Assembly: GCA_949948715.1 (NCBI GenBank)
Contig: CATLGW010000027.1
Location: forward strand, 1 to 34,781
Length of the DNA: 34,781 bases
Direction of reading: 5' to 3'
From: an uncultured Lachnospiraceae bacterium
GTDB lineage: Bacteria; Bacillota; Clostridia; Lachnospirales; Lachnospiraceae
Of this stretch, positions 8,672-18,602 are shown piece by piece. The position numbers and the translations under genes are program-made. The notes under the pieces were generated by a model that saw nothing but the letters and a program-made list of their open reading frames with translations, was not told where the DNA came from and did not search any database. Position 1 is the first letter of the stretch. The number at the start of each line of letters is the position of its first letter.

Positions 8672-9814
8672 ATGAGGAAATTATGTTTGCGGATAAGCGG
8701 CGGCGTTTCCCTTCTCATCTGCCTGATTCTGTTCTTAGCGGCCAGGGCCATGGGAAATGCCGAGGAATCCCAGAAAATGGCGGAGCGCTGGAGTGAGAAG
8801 GGGGATGTGGCTCAGATTAGCTGCTTTTTCTCCGTCAGCGCCAAGGTGACGCCGGATTCTCTGGAGGAGTTCAGGCATTCCATAGACGGGGGCCTCAGGG
8901 AGGCGTCCGTCACCCTGGAGACGCAGAGCGGGGGGGAGCCGGTAAGCGGCAGCGCCAGACTGTGGGCGGATGCCTACAGCGCTGCGGGAAAGATTACGTT
9001 AAAGAGCAGCCGCACTTCCCTGGAGGCGGATGCCATAGGGATCGGGGGAGACTTTTTTCTGTTTCATCCTCTGAAGCTGGTGAAAGGCTCCTATTTCTCC
9101 GGCAATGATCTGATGCAGGATTATTGCGTGATTGATGAGGACGCGGCATGGCAGCTCTTTGGCTCCAGCGATGTGGCGGGGCAGTTGGTGGAGATCGGAG
9201 GGATTCCCCACATGATCGTGGGAGTGGTGGAGAGGCCGGAGGGAAGGCTTCAGAAGGCGGCGGGGCTGGAAAGCACCGTGGTTTACGTCTCCTATCAGAC
9301 CCTTTCCGAGCTGGGAACCTGCTTCGGCATCAATCACTATGAGGTGGTAATGCCAAATCCCGTCAGCAATTTTGCTCTAAATTTTGTGAAGGAGCGAATC
9401 GGTGTGCAGGAGAAGGAGCTGGAGGCGCTGGAGAATACTTCCCGGTATTCCCTGGCGGCAAATCTCCAAAATATCCTTGCCTTCGGAACCCGCTCCATGA
9501 ACGGGAAGGCAATTATATATCCCTACTGGGAGAATGTGGCCAGGGGCTATGAGGATATCCTGGCGATACTTACGGTATTTCTGTCCCTGTTTCTGCTGTA
9601 TCCTTTGATTTTGGCTCTGGTGTGGTTTGTGAAATGGTGGCGGCACAAGGGCTGGACGATAAAGGATCTGTTCTTAAGGGGAAGGGACAAATGGGAGCTG
9701 TTCCTGGAAAAGAGACGGGCCGACAGGGCCTCTGGCAAAAGAGGAAATGCCTTGGGAGAAAAGAAGCCCAGGCGGCGCAGAAAACATCCCGATGATTTGG
9801 ATTTTGAGGATTAA
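8672..9814 (+). CDS. MacB-like extracellular core protein lacking the FtsX bundle
   Basis: A 380-residue protein with a transmembrane segment near residues 8-26, an extracellular domain of about 260 residues, a second transmembrane segment near 290-317 and a very basic cytoplasmic tail (KKPRRRRKHPDD). The stretch 138-188 has the MacB periplasmic-core signature: a glycine-rich approach, YCVIDEDAAWQLFGSSDVAG, then VGVVE. Normal MacB/YknZ permeases add three C-terminal helices of the FtsX bundle; here only one follows. It may therefore be a bitopic scaffold rather than a transporter. RBS AAGGAG lies just upstream of ATG 8672. Annotation as a generic 'ABC transporter permease' would be misleading. 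Function inferred from domain and neighbours only. Confidence 0.7.
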   Translation: MRKLCLRISGGVSLLICLILFLAARAMGNAEESQKMAERWSEKGDVAQISCFFSVSAKVTPDSLEEFRHSIDGGLREASVTLETQSGGEPVSGSARLWADAYSAAGKITLKSSRTSLEADAIGIGGDFFLFHPLKLVKGSYFSGNDLMQDYCVIDEDAAWQLFGSSDVAGQLVEIGGIPHMIVGVVERPEGRLQKAAGLESTVVYVSYQTLSELGTCFGINHYEVVMPNPVSNFALNFVKERIGVQEKELEALENTSRYSLAANLQNILAFGTRSMNGKAIIYPYWENVARGYEDILAILTVFLSLFLLYPLILALVWFVKWWRHKGWTIKDLFLRGRDKWELFLEKRRADRASGKRGNALGEKKPRRRRKHPDDLDFED

Positions 9815-9837
9815 TCGGAGAAGCGAGGAGGGTAATT

Positions 9838-12381
9838 ATGAGAAAAAATTGGCTGAAAAGGGCGGTCTGTGCGGGTCTGTCCGCCGCAGTGGCGGCGGGG
9901 CTTTGCGCCTGCGGAGGCGGCGGGGGCGGGGTTACCCAGGACCCGTCTTTGGCGAAACAGTATGTGTACCGGTGCCAGGACATAGAGCTGCCGGATTTGG
10001 GGGACGATTTCAATATTCAAACCATGGGCCGGGTGGAGGACAGAATTTACGGCTGTTTCCAGATCTATCATTGGGATGAGGAAGGTGACAATCTGGATTA
10101 CAAGATGTTCTCTTTGAAGACAGACGGCAGCGATATGCAGCAAATCCCTCTGGAAATGCCGGCGAAGGAAGAGCACGAGGACGGCGGATCGGAGGGGGAG
10201 GATGCAGAGCCGGGGGAGGATGGTGCCGAAACCGGAAACGGCGGGAATACCTCCGGCAGCGTGCAGCCCAGAGAGGTGGTCATGAAATTGACGGCTGCCG
10301 TAGACTCCATTGCGGTTCCGGACATGGTAGTGCCCATCGATATCGACGACACAGGTGTTGAGGACAATATTTTTGAATATACCAATTTATACAATTTCTC
10401 TCTGTCCAGCCAGGGGGTTTTGTACGGGATAAAGAATTATTCCTATGAGGATTATTCCGACCCGGAGAATTATATTAATGAGCGGAGCATCTCCGTCTGC
10501 GCTTGGGATATGGAGGGCAAGCTTCTCTGGGAGAAAAAGTTGGAGGAGATGAGCGGCCAGGAAAGTACGAAGAATCTCACTTCCGCCGTGGCGACGGACA
10601 GCGGCTCCTATCTGATGTTCGTCAATGACTGGGAGAAGGAAACCCTCTCTGTGATGGAACTGAATGGAGACGGGGAGATTTCCGAGAAGGAGATCGGCTC
10701 TACTGCGGAGGAGAGCCTGATTTCCAATATTCGTGAGATTGTGCTGGGGAAAAACGGACAGCTCTTTCTCTTCGGCTATAATCCCAAGGACAATTACAAA
10801 ATGTACATATCCGGCTTAGATCAGGCATCAGGGACGACGACGGAGAGCATTCCGGTTCCCTCCAGCCTGGAATACAACGGTTACAGGGCTGTCATGCCGG
10901 GCATAAGCAGTGATCTTTTGTTCTCTACCACGGAGGGGATTTTCTCCTACAATATGGGCGACACGGCCCTGACCCAGGTGATGAGCTTTGTAAATTCGGA
11001 TCTGGACAGCAGCGGCATGAACGAGTTCCTGGCGGTGGACGAGGATCATTTTGTGGGCTTCTATTATACCCGCATGGATTACGAGAACAAAATGGGTATT
11101 TTCACAAAGGTTAATCCTGAGGACATACCGGATAAAAAGGTTCTCATGCTGGCGGGAATGAGCCTGGACTACGAAGTGCTGCACCGGGTGGTGGAATTCA
11201 ATAAGACAAGCGAGGCCTACCGTATCGTCACCAAGGAGTACAATAACTTTATCACCGGGGACGACTATATGGCCGGCTACACCCAGCTCAACAGCGATAT
11301 TCTGGCTGGTAATATGCCGGACATTCTGGTGGTGAATGACAATATGAATCTGGACAAATACGTGTCCAAGGGACTTTTGGCCGATGTGGATAAGCTGATT
11401 CAGGAGGATGAGGAGCTTTCCCAGATTGACTTTATGGATAATGTGTTTGAGGCCTACCGGATGAACGGCAAGCTCTATCAGGTAATTCCCGGCTTTTACG
11501 TGAGGACTATGGTAGGCAAGAAATCGCTTTTGGGAGACCGCACCACCTGGACCATGCAGGAGTTTATGGATCTGATGGACTCTCTGCCGGAGGGAACCCA
11601 GATGACGGGAGAGCTGACCAGATCGCAGTTTTTGTTCAATGCCATGAATTATTGCGGCAGCGATTTTGTGGATGTGTCCACCGGAAAGTGTAATTTTAAT
11701 TCGGAAAACTTTATTAAGGTCCTGGAGTATGCGGCGTCTCTGCCCGTGGAGATCAACTGGGAGGATTTGGGGGATGACTATTGGTCAAACTATGAGTCCA
11801 TGTACCGGGAGAACAAGTTCCTGCTTCAGGATATCTCCATCACCAACGTGGAGGGCCTCAACAACACGTTAAACGGATCCTTCGGGGAGGACCTGGCCTA
11901 TGTGGGCTTCCCCACGGACAGCGGCCAGGGCTCCTACATCTATAGGGACGGAGCGTATGCTATCAGCGCCAAGTCGGCGAATGTGGACGGGGCGTGGGAG
12001 TTTATCCGGTATTATCTGACGGATGAGTACCAGAATGAGATCGATTGGCCCTTCCCCGTAAACGAGGCGGCCTTTGACGCGGCCGTGGCCAAGGGGATGG
12101 AAAAGCCCTCCTATGAGGATGAGGACGGCAACATGGTGGAGTATGAATACACCTACTGGATGAACGGGGAGGAGATCATTCTGCCCGTCATGACCAAGGA
12201 GCAGACGGATCAGGTGTCGGCTTTCCTCAAGTCAGTCACCAAGCCGCTCTATTACAATGAGGATATCATAAACATTGTCACGGAGGAGGCGGAGGCTTTC
12301 TTCACAGGCCAGAAGAGCGTACAGGATGTGGTGGATGTGATCCAGAACCGCGCGCAGGTTTATATCAATGAGAACAGTTGA
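9838..12381 (+). CDS. second propeller-like plus solute-binding lipoprotein
   Basis: An 847-residue predicted lipoprotein, one of the largest of its kind. The signal peptide ends in LCAC with Cys25 lipidated, followed by a glycine run. The N-part (about 35-425) has propeller-like beta repeats interrupted by an acidic, glycine-rich linker near residues 115-150 (GGSEGEDAEPGEDG and onward). The solute-binding domain runs from about 430 to the end. Its last 30 residues match those of the 2768-5059 product (FFTGQKSVQDVVDVIQNR here, YFQGQKSVDKVMDEIQNR there), and both carry a DEDGN insert before that, so the two are paralogues. Start ATG 9838 has GAGGAGGG upstream. It ends the cluster at a strong terminator. 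Two ligands, or a receptor plus co-receptor arrangement, are both possible. Confidence 0.85.
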   Translation: MRKNWLKRAVCAGLSAAVAAGLCACGGGGGGVTQDPSLAKQYVYRCQDIELPDLGDDFNIQTMGRVEDRIYGCFQIYHWDEEGDNLDYKMFSLKTDGSDMQQIPLEMPAKEEHEDGGSEGEDAEPGEDGAETGNGGNTSGSVQPREVVMKLTAAVDSIAVPDMVVPIDIDDTGVEDNIFEYTNLYNFSLSSQGVLYGIKNYSYEDYSDPENYINERSISVCAWDMEGKLLWEKKLEEMSGQESTKNLTSAVATDSGSYLMFVNDWEKETLSVMELNGDGEISEKEIGSTAEESLISNIREIVLGKNGQLFLFGYNPKDNYKMYISGLDQASGTTTESIPVPSSLEYNGYRAVMPGISSDLLFSTTEGIFSYNMGDTALTQVMSFVNSDLDSSGMNEFLAVDEDHFVGFYYTRMDYENKMGIFTKVNPEDIPDKKVLMLAGMSLDYEVLHRVVEFNKTSEAYRIVTKEYNNFITGDDYMAGYTQLNSDILAGNMPDILVVNDNMNLDKYVSKGLLADVDKLIQEDEELSQIDFMDNVFEAYRMNGKLYQVIPGFYVRTMVGKKSLLGDRTTWTMQEFMDLMDSLPEGTQMTGELTRSQFLFNAMNYCGSDFVDVSTGKCNFNSENFIKVLEYAASLPVEINWEDLGDDYWSNYESMYRENKFLLQDISITNVEGLNNTLNGSFGEDLAYVGFPTDSGQGSYIYRDGAYAISAKSANVDGAWEFIRYYLTDEYQNEIDWPFPVNEAAFDAAVAKGMEKPSYEDEDGNMVEYEYTYWMNGEEIILPVMTKEQTDQVSAFLKSVTKPLYYNEDIINIVTEEAEAFFTGQKSVQDVVDVIQNRAQVYINENS

Positions 12382-12407
12382 GGGCGTTAACCGCAGAAGA
12401 TAAGGTA

Positions 12408-12455
12408 AAAAAGACAGGGAATCACTCGAGCTTCAGAGGGATTCCCTGTCTTTTT
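12408..12455. terminator. bidirectional terminator, partly coding
   Basis: A perfect 16-bp inverted repeat (12408-12423 with 12440-12455) encloses a 16-base loop. The arms begin and end with runs of A and T, so both strands read as stem plus T-tract. It closes the transport cluster on the plus strand. On the minus strand it overlaps the last codons and stop of the metalloprotease gene. Confidence 0.9.
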
Positions 12456-12838
12456 AAATAATTTTCCAATGAGAGTTCTCCGCCGTGCTCCCTGAGCCAT
12501 GTTTTATATGTCTGATAGTCCGGCATGACGCGCTCTACCAGGCCCCAGAAATCTTTGGAGTGGTTCATATGGGTCAGGTGGCAGAGCTCATGCACCACCA
12601 CATAGTCCAGCACCTTGGGCGGGGCAAAGACCAGACGATAGTTGAAGGAGAGGGTTCCCCTGGAGGAACAGCTTCCCCAGCGCGTTCGCTGGTCGCGGAT
12701 TGTAATGGAAGTGTAAGAGCCCCCGGTGAGGGGCAGATAATGGGCGGCCCGCTCCGTGAAGATTTGTCTGGCGGCGTTTTTGTAGCGCCGGTTCAGGGTC
12801 TGCAGCCGCTTGAGCTCGGGCTGAGTGTATGTATCCAT
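12422..12838 (-). CDS. YgjP-type zinc metallopeptidase (M48/SprT-like)
   Basis: A 138-residue soluble protein with the zincin motif HELCH in VVHELCHLTHMNHSKDFW, giving two histidine ligands and the catalytic glutamate. The preceding TRWGSCSSRGTLSFNYRL segment is typical of the YgjP/DUF45 family. The family is widespread but its substrate is unsettled. The start at 12838 (MDTYTQ) is chosen because AGAAGG lies seven bases upstream; an ATG at 12865 would add nine residues with a poorer site. Its last codons lie inside the bidirectional terminator. It is 148 bases downstream of the cation exporter gene and may be co-transcribed with it. Confidence 0.85.
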   Translation of the reverse strand: MDTYTQPELKRLQTLNRRYKNAARQIFTERAAHYLPLTGGSYTSITIRDQRTRWGSCSSRGTLSFNYRLVFAPPKVLDYVVVHELCHLTHMNHSKDFWGLVERVMPDYQTYKTWLREHGGELSLENYLKRQGIPLKLE

Positions 12839-12890
12839 GGTTTTCCTTCTTTTTAAGTTCCGCATCTGCCCTTCCAGTGCTATGACTTGC

Positions 12891-12931
12891 AGGCAAATGT
12901 CCGTCTGAAAAACATAGCCGGAAATTTGCCT
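12891..12931. repeat. inverted repeat between the two minus-strand genes
   Basis: AGGCAAAT (12891-12898) pairs with ATTTGCCT (12924-12931), with CCG/CGG able to extend the stem inside. No T-tract follows on either strand. It may be a processing or weak attenuation hairpin between the cation exporter and the metalloprotease genes. Confidence 0.4.
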
Positions 12932-12986
12932 GGGCGCTGTTCGGGTAGCTGCTGTTATAAATTCTTGATAATTCTCAGCAGGACTT

Positions 12987-14153
12987 TTAGGCCATCTGCC
13001 TGTCTACCTCGATGATGCCCCGATACCCGGAATTCAGCTTATATAGCACATCCCGGGCATAGTCTGTCAGCTCCTCGTCGGTTTTGCTCAGCTCATAGGG
13101 GGCGGAGATGTCAAAGAGCACGTTGGTATGGTCGGAGCATTTCACCAGGCGGAAGTCGTGGAGGCTTAAGCGGGAGTCCAGGCCCTTCAGGGAGCCGGCT
13201 ACCTGCTCCTTCAGTCCCTCCGTCTCCGCATCGCCCACCAGAACGGGGTCCATGTGAATGACCGCGCTGCAGTGCAGCGTCTCATGGAGCCTGTGCTCCG
13301 CCGTGTCTATGGTGTCGTGGAGGGCTATCAGGTCTCCGTCCGCGGGAACCTCCGCGTGGAGGGAGATCAGCACCCTGCCGGGGCCGTAGTTGTGTACGAT
13401 CAGGTCGTGAATCCCGATGATGGATTCGTAGGACAGGACGATCTCCTGGATCTTCTCCACAAATTCCGGCTCCGGAGCCTGGCCCAGCAGAGGGTTTACG
13501 GTGTCTCTGGCCGCACAGTAGCCGGCATAGCAGATAAACAGCCCCACCAAAACGCCCCCGTATCCGTCCAGATTGATCCCGGTAAAGCGGTATACCAGGG
13601 TGGTGACAAGCACGATGGAGGTAGCCACGGAGTCGCTCAGGCTGTCGGTGGCGGTGGCCCGCAGGGTGGCGGAGGCAAGCCTTTTCCCCAGGGTGCGCTG
13701 ATAGAAGGCCATGTAGCATTTTACCAAAATGGACGCCAGAAGCACCAGCAGCACCGTGGGAGAATAGGAGATCTCCTCCGGGTGAAAAATCTTTAGCACG
13801 GAGCTTTTTAACAGCTCGAGTCCCATGAGCAGAATGACCACGGACACCAGAAGTCCCGATATGTACTCGATTCTGCCGTGACCGAAGGGATGATGGGAGT
13901 CGGGGCGCTGTCCGGCCATCTTAAAGCCGATCAGAGTGATGACGGAGGAACCGGCATCCGAAAGATTGTTGAAGGCGTCGGCGGTGATGGCGATAGAGCG
14001 GCTTAAAATGCCAGCCATGCATTTTCCCGCAAAAAGCAATAGATTCAGCAGGATGCCCAGAGCGCCGCAGAGGACCCCGTAGGCCTGGCGGACTCCCGGG
14101 TCCTCGGTGTTGTCCCTGTCTTTTATGAAAATATGGGATAGAAGCGTGAGCAT
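12987..14153 (-). CDS. CDF-family divalent cation exporter
   Basis: A 388-residue cation diffusion facilitator. Expected motifs are the membrane metal-site motif DAFNNLSDAGS, HHPFGHGRIEYISG between helices, and TATDSLSDSVATS in a later helix, with about six transmembrane segments. A cytoplasmic ferredoxin-fold domain of about 180 residues follows. It is longer than FieF-type proteins (about 300) because of this extended C-part, which includes a second region after residue 290. Start ATG 14153 is chosen for AAAGGAAGG upstream; the open frame continues 73 codons further but covers the promoter. Likely zinc, iron or manganese proton antiport; the metal cannot be told from sequence. Confidence 0.9.
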   Translation of the reverse strand: MLTLLSHIFIKDRDNTEDPGVRQAYGVLCGALGILLNLLLFAGKCMAGILSRSIAITADAFNNLSDAGSSVITLIGFKMAGQRPDSHHPFGHGRIEYISGLLVSVVILLMGLELLKSSVLKIFHPEEISYSPTVLLVLLASILVKCYMAFYQRTLGKRLASATLRATATDSLSDSVATSIVLVTTLVYRFTGINLDGYGGVLVGLFICYAGYCAARDTVNPLLGQAPEPEFVEKIQEIVLSYESIIGIHDLIVHNYGPGRVLISLHAEVPADGDLIALHDTIDTAEHRLHETLHCSAVIHMDPVLVGDAETEGLKEQVAGSLKGLDSRLSLHDFRLVKCSDHTNVLFDISAPYELSKTDEELTDYARDVLYKLNSGYRGIIEVDRQMA

Positions 14154-14198
14154 GGTTTTCCTTCCTTTCTGTGTGGCGCAATCTGCGCGGTGACTGTT

Positions 14199-14227
14199 AT
14201 TATAGAGGATTTGACGGGGAAAAACAA
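14199..14227 (-). promoter_or_regulatory. promoter for the cation exporter gene
   Basis: On the minus strand, TTGTTT (14227-14222) and a perfect TATAAT (14204-14199) are 17 bases apart. The predicted transcript start lies about 40 bases before ATG 14153. This supports the shorter protein, since the longer frame would span the promoter. Confidence 0.6.
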
Positions 14228-14248
14228 TACTTTTTCGCCCATCCTCTC

Positions 14249-14277
14249 TTGCACGGCAATTTGATTCAGTGTATAAT
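14249..14277 (+). promoter_or_regulatory. promoter for gpmI
   Basis: TTGCAC (14249-14254) and TATAAT (14272-14277) are 17 bases apart. The start point would be near 14284, leaving a leader of about 85 bases before ATG 14371. It is divergent from the cation exporter promoter. Confidence 0.75.
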
Positions 14278-14370
14278 ACTATGAGACTGCGGCGGATGCG
14301 CAAAACGAGGACTTTTGCGGAGTCGGCGTGCAAATAAAAAAGATGCGGTACTCGAGGCAGGAGGTTGAAC

Positions 14371-15933
14371 ATGAGTAAAAAACCGGTGGTATTGATGATT
14401 TTGGACGGCTACGGCCTGAACGAAAAGACGGAGGGAAATGCGGTGGCTCAGGCCGCCACTCCCGTCATGGATAAATTGATGAAGGAATGTCCCTTTGTGC
14501 GGGGCAACGCCAGCGGCATGGCGGTGGGCCTGCCGGAGGGCCAGATGGGAAATTCAGAGGTGGGGCATCTGAACATGGGCGCGGGGCGCATTGTATATCA
14601 GGAGCTCACCAGAATCACCAAGGAGATACAGGACGGCACGTTTTTTGAGAACCCTGCCCTCTTAAAGGCGGTGGACAACTGTAAGAAGAAGGGCAGCTCC
14701 CTGCATCTGATGGGACTTTTGTCCGACGGCGGCGTTCACAGCCACAACACCCATCTCTACGGGCTTTTGGAACTGGCGAAGAGAAACGGTCTGGACAAGG
14801 TATTCGTGCACTGCTTCCTGGACGGCAGAGACACTCCTCCCGCCAGCGGAAAGGAGTTTGCGGAGGCTCTGGTTTCGGAGGCGGAGAAGATCGGCGTGGG
14901 CAAAATTGCCTCCGTCATGGGGCGCTATTACGCCATGGACAGGGACAACAATTATGACCGTGTGAAGTTAGCCTACGACGCTTTGACAAAGGGGGAGGGG
15001 CTTACGGCCGCCTGCGGAGTCTGCGCCATCCAGGAGTCCTACGACAGGGGGGAGACGGACGAGTTTGTGAAGCCCACCGTGGCAGTGGAGGACGGCAAGC
15101 CCGTGGCCACCATACAAAGCGGAGATTCCGTGGTATTCTTTAACTTCCGCCCCGACCGCGCCAGGGAGATCACCAGAAGCTTCTGCGACGATGATTTCAA
15201 GGGCTTTGACAGGGGGGAGCGCCTGGATATCACCTATGTGTGCTTCTCCGACTATGACCCCACCATTCCCAACAAGGAGGTTGCGTTCCACAAGGTGGCG
15301 GTGACCAACACCTTTGGAGAATGGCTGGCGGCGGAGCATATGCGGCAGGCCCGCATCGCCGAGACGGAGAAATACGCCCATGTGACATTTTTCTTCAACG
15401 GGGGCGTGGAGGAGCCCAACGAGGGGGAGGAGCGCATTCTGGTGAATTCTCCCAAGTATGTTCCCACCTACGACAGGAAGCCCCGCATGAGCGCATATAC
15501 GGTCTGCGATAAGATCAGCGAGGCCGTCGCCGCCAAGGATGAGAAGGGGGAGCCTTACTACGATGTAATCATCTGCAATTTCGCCAATCCCGACATGGTG
15601 GGCCATACCGGGGTGTTGGAGGCCGCGGTGGAGGCAGTGGAGGTCATCGACAAATGCGTGGGCGAGATCGTAAATCTGGTGAAGGAGGCAGGAGGCGCCC
15701 TGTTTATCTGCGCCGACCACGGCAATGCGGAGCAGCTCGTGGATTACGAGACCGGAGAGCCCTTCACGGCCCACACCACCAATCCGGTGCCCTTTATTCT
15801 GGTAAATTACGACGAGGAGTACACTCTGCGGGAGGGCGGCTGTCTGGCGGATATCGTGCCCACCCTGATTCAGATCATGGGGAAGGAGCAGCCGGCTGAA
15901 ATGACGGGCAAGTCGCTGCTTGTGAGGAAATAA
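14371..15933 (+). CDS. gpmI: 2,3-bisphosphoglycerate-independent phosphoglycerate mutase
   Basis: A 520-residue cytoplasmic glycolytic enzyme interconverting 3- and 2-phosphoglycerate through a phosphoserine with two manganese ions. Visible features: metal ligand D12 in MILDGYG, catalytic Ser62 in MGNSEVGH, the substrate segment DGRDTPP, the arginine-rich FNFRPDRAREITR, NPDMVGHTG, and the second metal cluster CADHGNAEQ. The length matches the family. Start ATG 14371 has GGAGG at suitable spacing; a TTG two codons earlier is unlikely. Enolase, the next pathway step, lies 1.2 kb downstream on the same strand. Confidence 0.97.
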   Translation: MSKKPVVLMILDGYGLNEKTEGNAVAQAATPVMDKLMKECPFVRGNASGMAVGLPEGQMGNSEVGHLNMGAGRIVYQELTRITKEIQDGTFFENPALLKAVDNCKKKGSSLHLMGLLSDGGVHSHNTHLYGLLELAKRNGLDKVFVHCFLDGRDTPPASGKEFAEALVSEAEKIGVGKIASVMGRYYAMDRDNNYDRVKLAYDALTKGEGLTAACGVCAIQESYDRGETDEFVKPTVAVEDGKPVATIQSGDSVVFFNFRPDRAREITRSFCDDDFKGFDRGERLDITYVCFSDYDPTIPNKEVAFHKVAVTNTFGEWLAAEHMRQARIAETEKYAHVTFFFNGGVEEPNEGEERILVNSPKYVPTYDRKPRMSAYTVCDKISEAVAAKDEKGEPYYDVIICNFANPDMVGHTGVLEAAVEAVEVIDKCVGEIVNLVKEAGGALFICADHGNAEQLVDYETGEPFTAHTTNPVPFILVNYDEEYTLREGGCLADIVPTLIQIMGKEQPAEMTGKSLLVRK

Positions 15934-16026
15934 TATTAGAGTCGGCGGAAGCTCATAAGGGCTAAGAAGAATAAAAACGGCCGGAATCGGATGGATACGG
16001 CGCAATGGGAAAGGGACGGTGTCGGA

Positions 16027-17049
16027 ATGGCAAAGGTGACATTGGGTAAGACGGGAATCACGGTGGAGAAGAATTCCTTCGGGGCGCTGCCCATCCAGCG
16101 CGTTTCGAAGGAGGAGGCGGTGAGGCTTCTGCGGAAGGCTTACGATCACGGCATCACCTTCTTTGACACCGCCAGGTATTACACGGACAGCGAGGAGAAG
16201 GTGGGCGAGGCCTTTTCGGGGATGCGGGGCAGGGTTTATCTCGCAACCAAGACAGGGGCCGGCGACGCGGCGGGCTTTTGGAAGGACCTGCACACCTCCC
16301 TGGAGAAGCTAAAAACGGATTATGTGGATCTCTACCAATTCCACAATCCGTCCTTTTGCCCCAGACCGGGGGACGGCTCCGGACTCTATGAGGCTATGTC
16401 GGAGGCGAAGGAGAAGGGGCTGGTCCGCCATATCGGCATCACCAACCATCGGCTGAATGTGGCCGCAGAGGCGGTGGACAGCGGGCTCTATGAGACCTTG
16501 CAGTTTCCTTTCTGCTATCTGGCCACCGAGAGGGACGTGGAGCTGGTGGAGAAATGCCGGCAGGCGGGCATGGGATTTATCGCCATGAAGGCGCTGTCGG
16601 GCGGGCTGATCACCAACTCGGCGGCGGCTTACGCCTATTTGGCCCAGTATGACAATGTGCTGCCCATCTGGGGTGTGCAGCGGGAGAGGGAGCTGGATGA
16701 ATTCCTCTCCTACATAGACAATCCCCCTGCCATGACCCGGGAGCTTGCGGCTGTGATAGAGAGGGACAGGAAAGAACTTTTAGGGGAGTTCTGCAGGGGC
16801 TGCGGATACTGTATGCCCTGCCCTGTGGGGATTGAGATCAACAACTGTGCCCGCATGAGTCTTTTGATACGGCGTTCTCCCTCCCAGGCGCAGCTTACCC
16901 CCGCCGCTCAGGAGAAGATGAAAAAGATTGAGGAATGTCTCCACTGCGGACAGTGCAGGTCAAAATGTCCTTACGGGCTGGACACTCCCGCCCTTTTGGA
17001 GAAGAATTATAAGGATTACCGGGAGATTTTGGCGGGAAAGGAATATTGA
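16027..17049 (+). CDS. aldo/keto reductase with C-terminal ferredoxin-like domain
   Basis: A 340-residue protein. Residues 1-240 form an aldo/keto reductase barrel with the tetrad visible: Asp and Tyr in DTARYYTD, Lys in ATKTG and His in YQFHN. The C-terminal 90 residues carry two cysteine clusters, CRGCGYCMPCPVG and CLHCGQCRSKCPYG, expected to bind two [4Fe-4S] centres. This fusion is common in anaerobes and suggests coupling of NAD(P)H or ferredoxin electrons to carbonyl reduction; the substrate is unknown. The start is uncertain: ATG 16027 aligns with the usual family beginning (MAKVTLGKTGI), while ATG 15991 would add 12 residues. It sits between gpmI and eno. Confidence 0.88.
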   Translation: MAKVTLGKTGITVEKNSFGALPIQRVSKEEAVRLLRKAYDHGITFFDTARYYTDSEEKVGEAFSGMRGRVYLATKTGAGDAAGFWKDLHTSLEKLKTDYVDLYQFHNPSFCPRPGDGSGLYEAMSEAKEKGLVRHIGITNHRLNVAAEAVDSGLYETLQFPFCYLATERDVELVEKCRQAGMGFIAMKALSGGLITNSAAAYAYLAQYDNVLPIWGVQRERELDEFLSYIDNPPAMTRELAAVIERDRKELLGEFCRGCGYCMPCPVGIEINNCARMSLLIRRSPSQAQLTPAAQEKMKKIEECLHCGQCRSKCPYGLDTPALLEKNYKDYREILAGKEY

Positions 17050-17068
17050 ATCACCGGAGGAGACGCCC

Positions 17069-18473
<1,405 letters not shown>

Positions 18474-18506
18474 GACCTTTTTGATAAAGGCGCGAAAAGT
18501 TTTCCG

Positions 18507-18535
18507 TTGAATGTGACGCCGCTTGTTGCTATAAT
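18507..18535 (+). promoter_or_regulatory. promoter for the HAD phosphatase gene
   Basis: TTGAAT (18507-18512) and TATAAT (18530-18535) are 17 bases apart, close to the sigma-A consensus. The TTG at 18507 is also the first codon of the longest open frame, so that frame start cannot be the translated one. Confidence 0.8.
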
Positions 18536-18602
18536 ACAAAGAAGAGGGCAAAACGGACTTGAGAATGGGTTTGCAGAGAGAACTTACGGAAAGGAACCGC
18601 GG

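Noticed and set aside
14968..16293. 441-codon open frame on the minus strand
   Set aside because: It is antisense to gpmI and the reductase gene, with no ribosome site or recognisable domain.
18476..18490. Hairpin after eno (CCTTT/AAAGG)
   Set aside because: The stem has only five pairs with no T-tract after it, so it is too weak to call a terminator.
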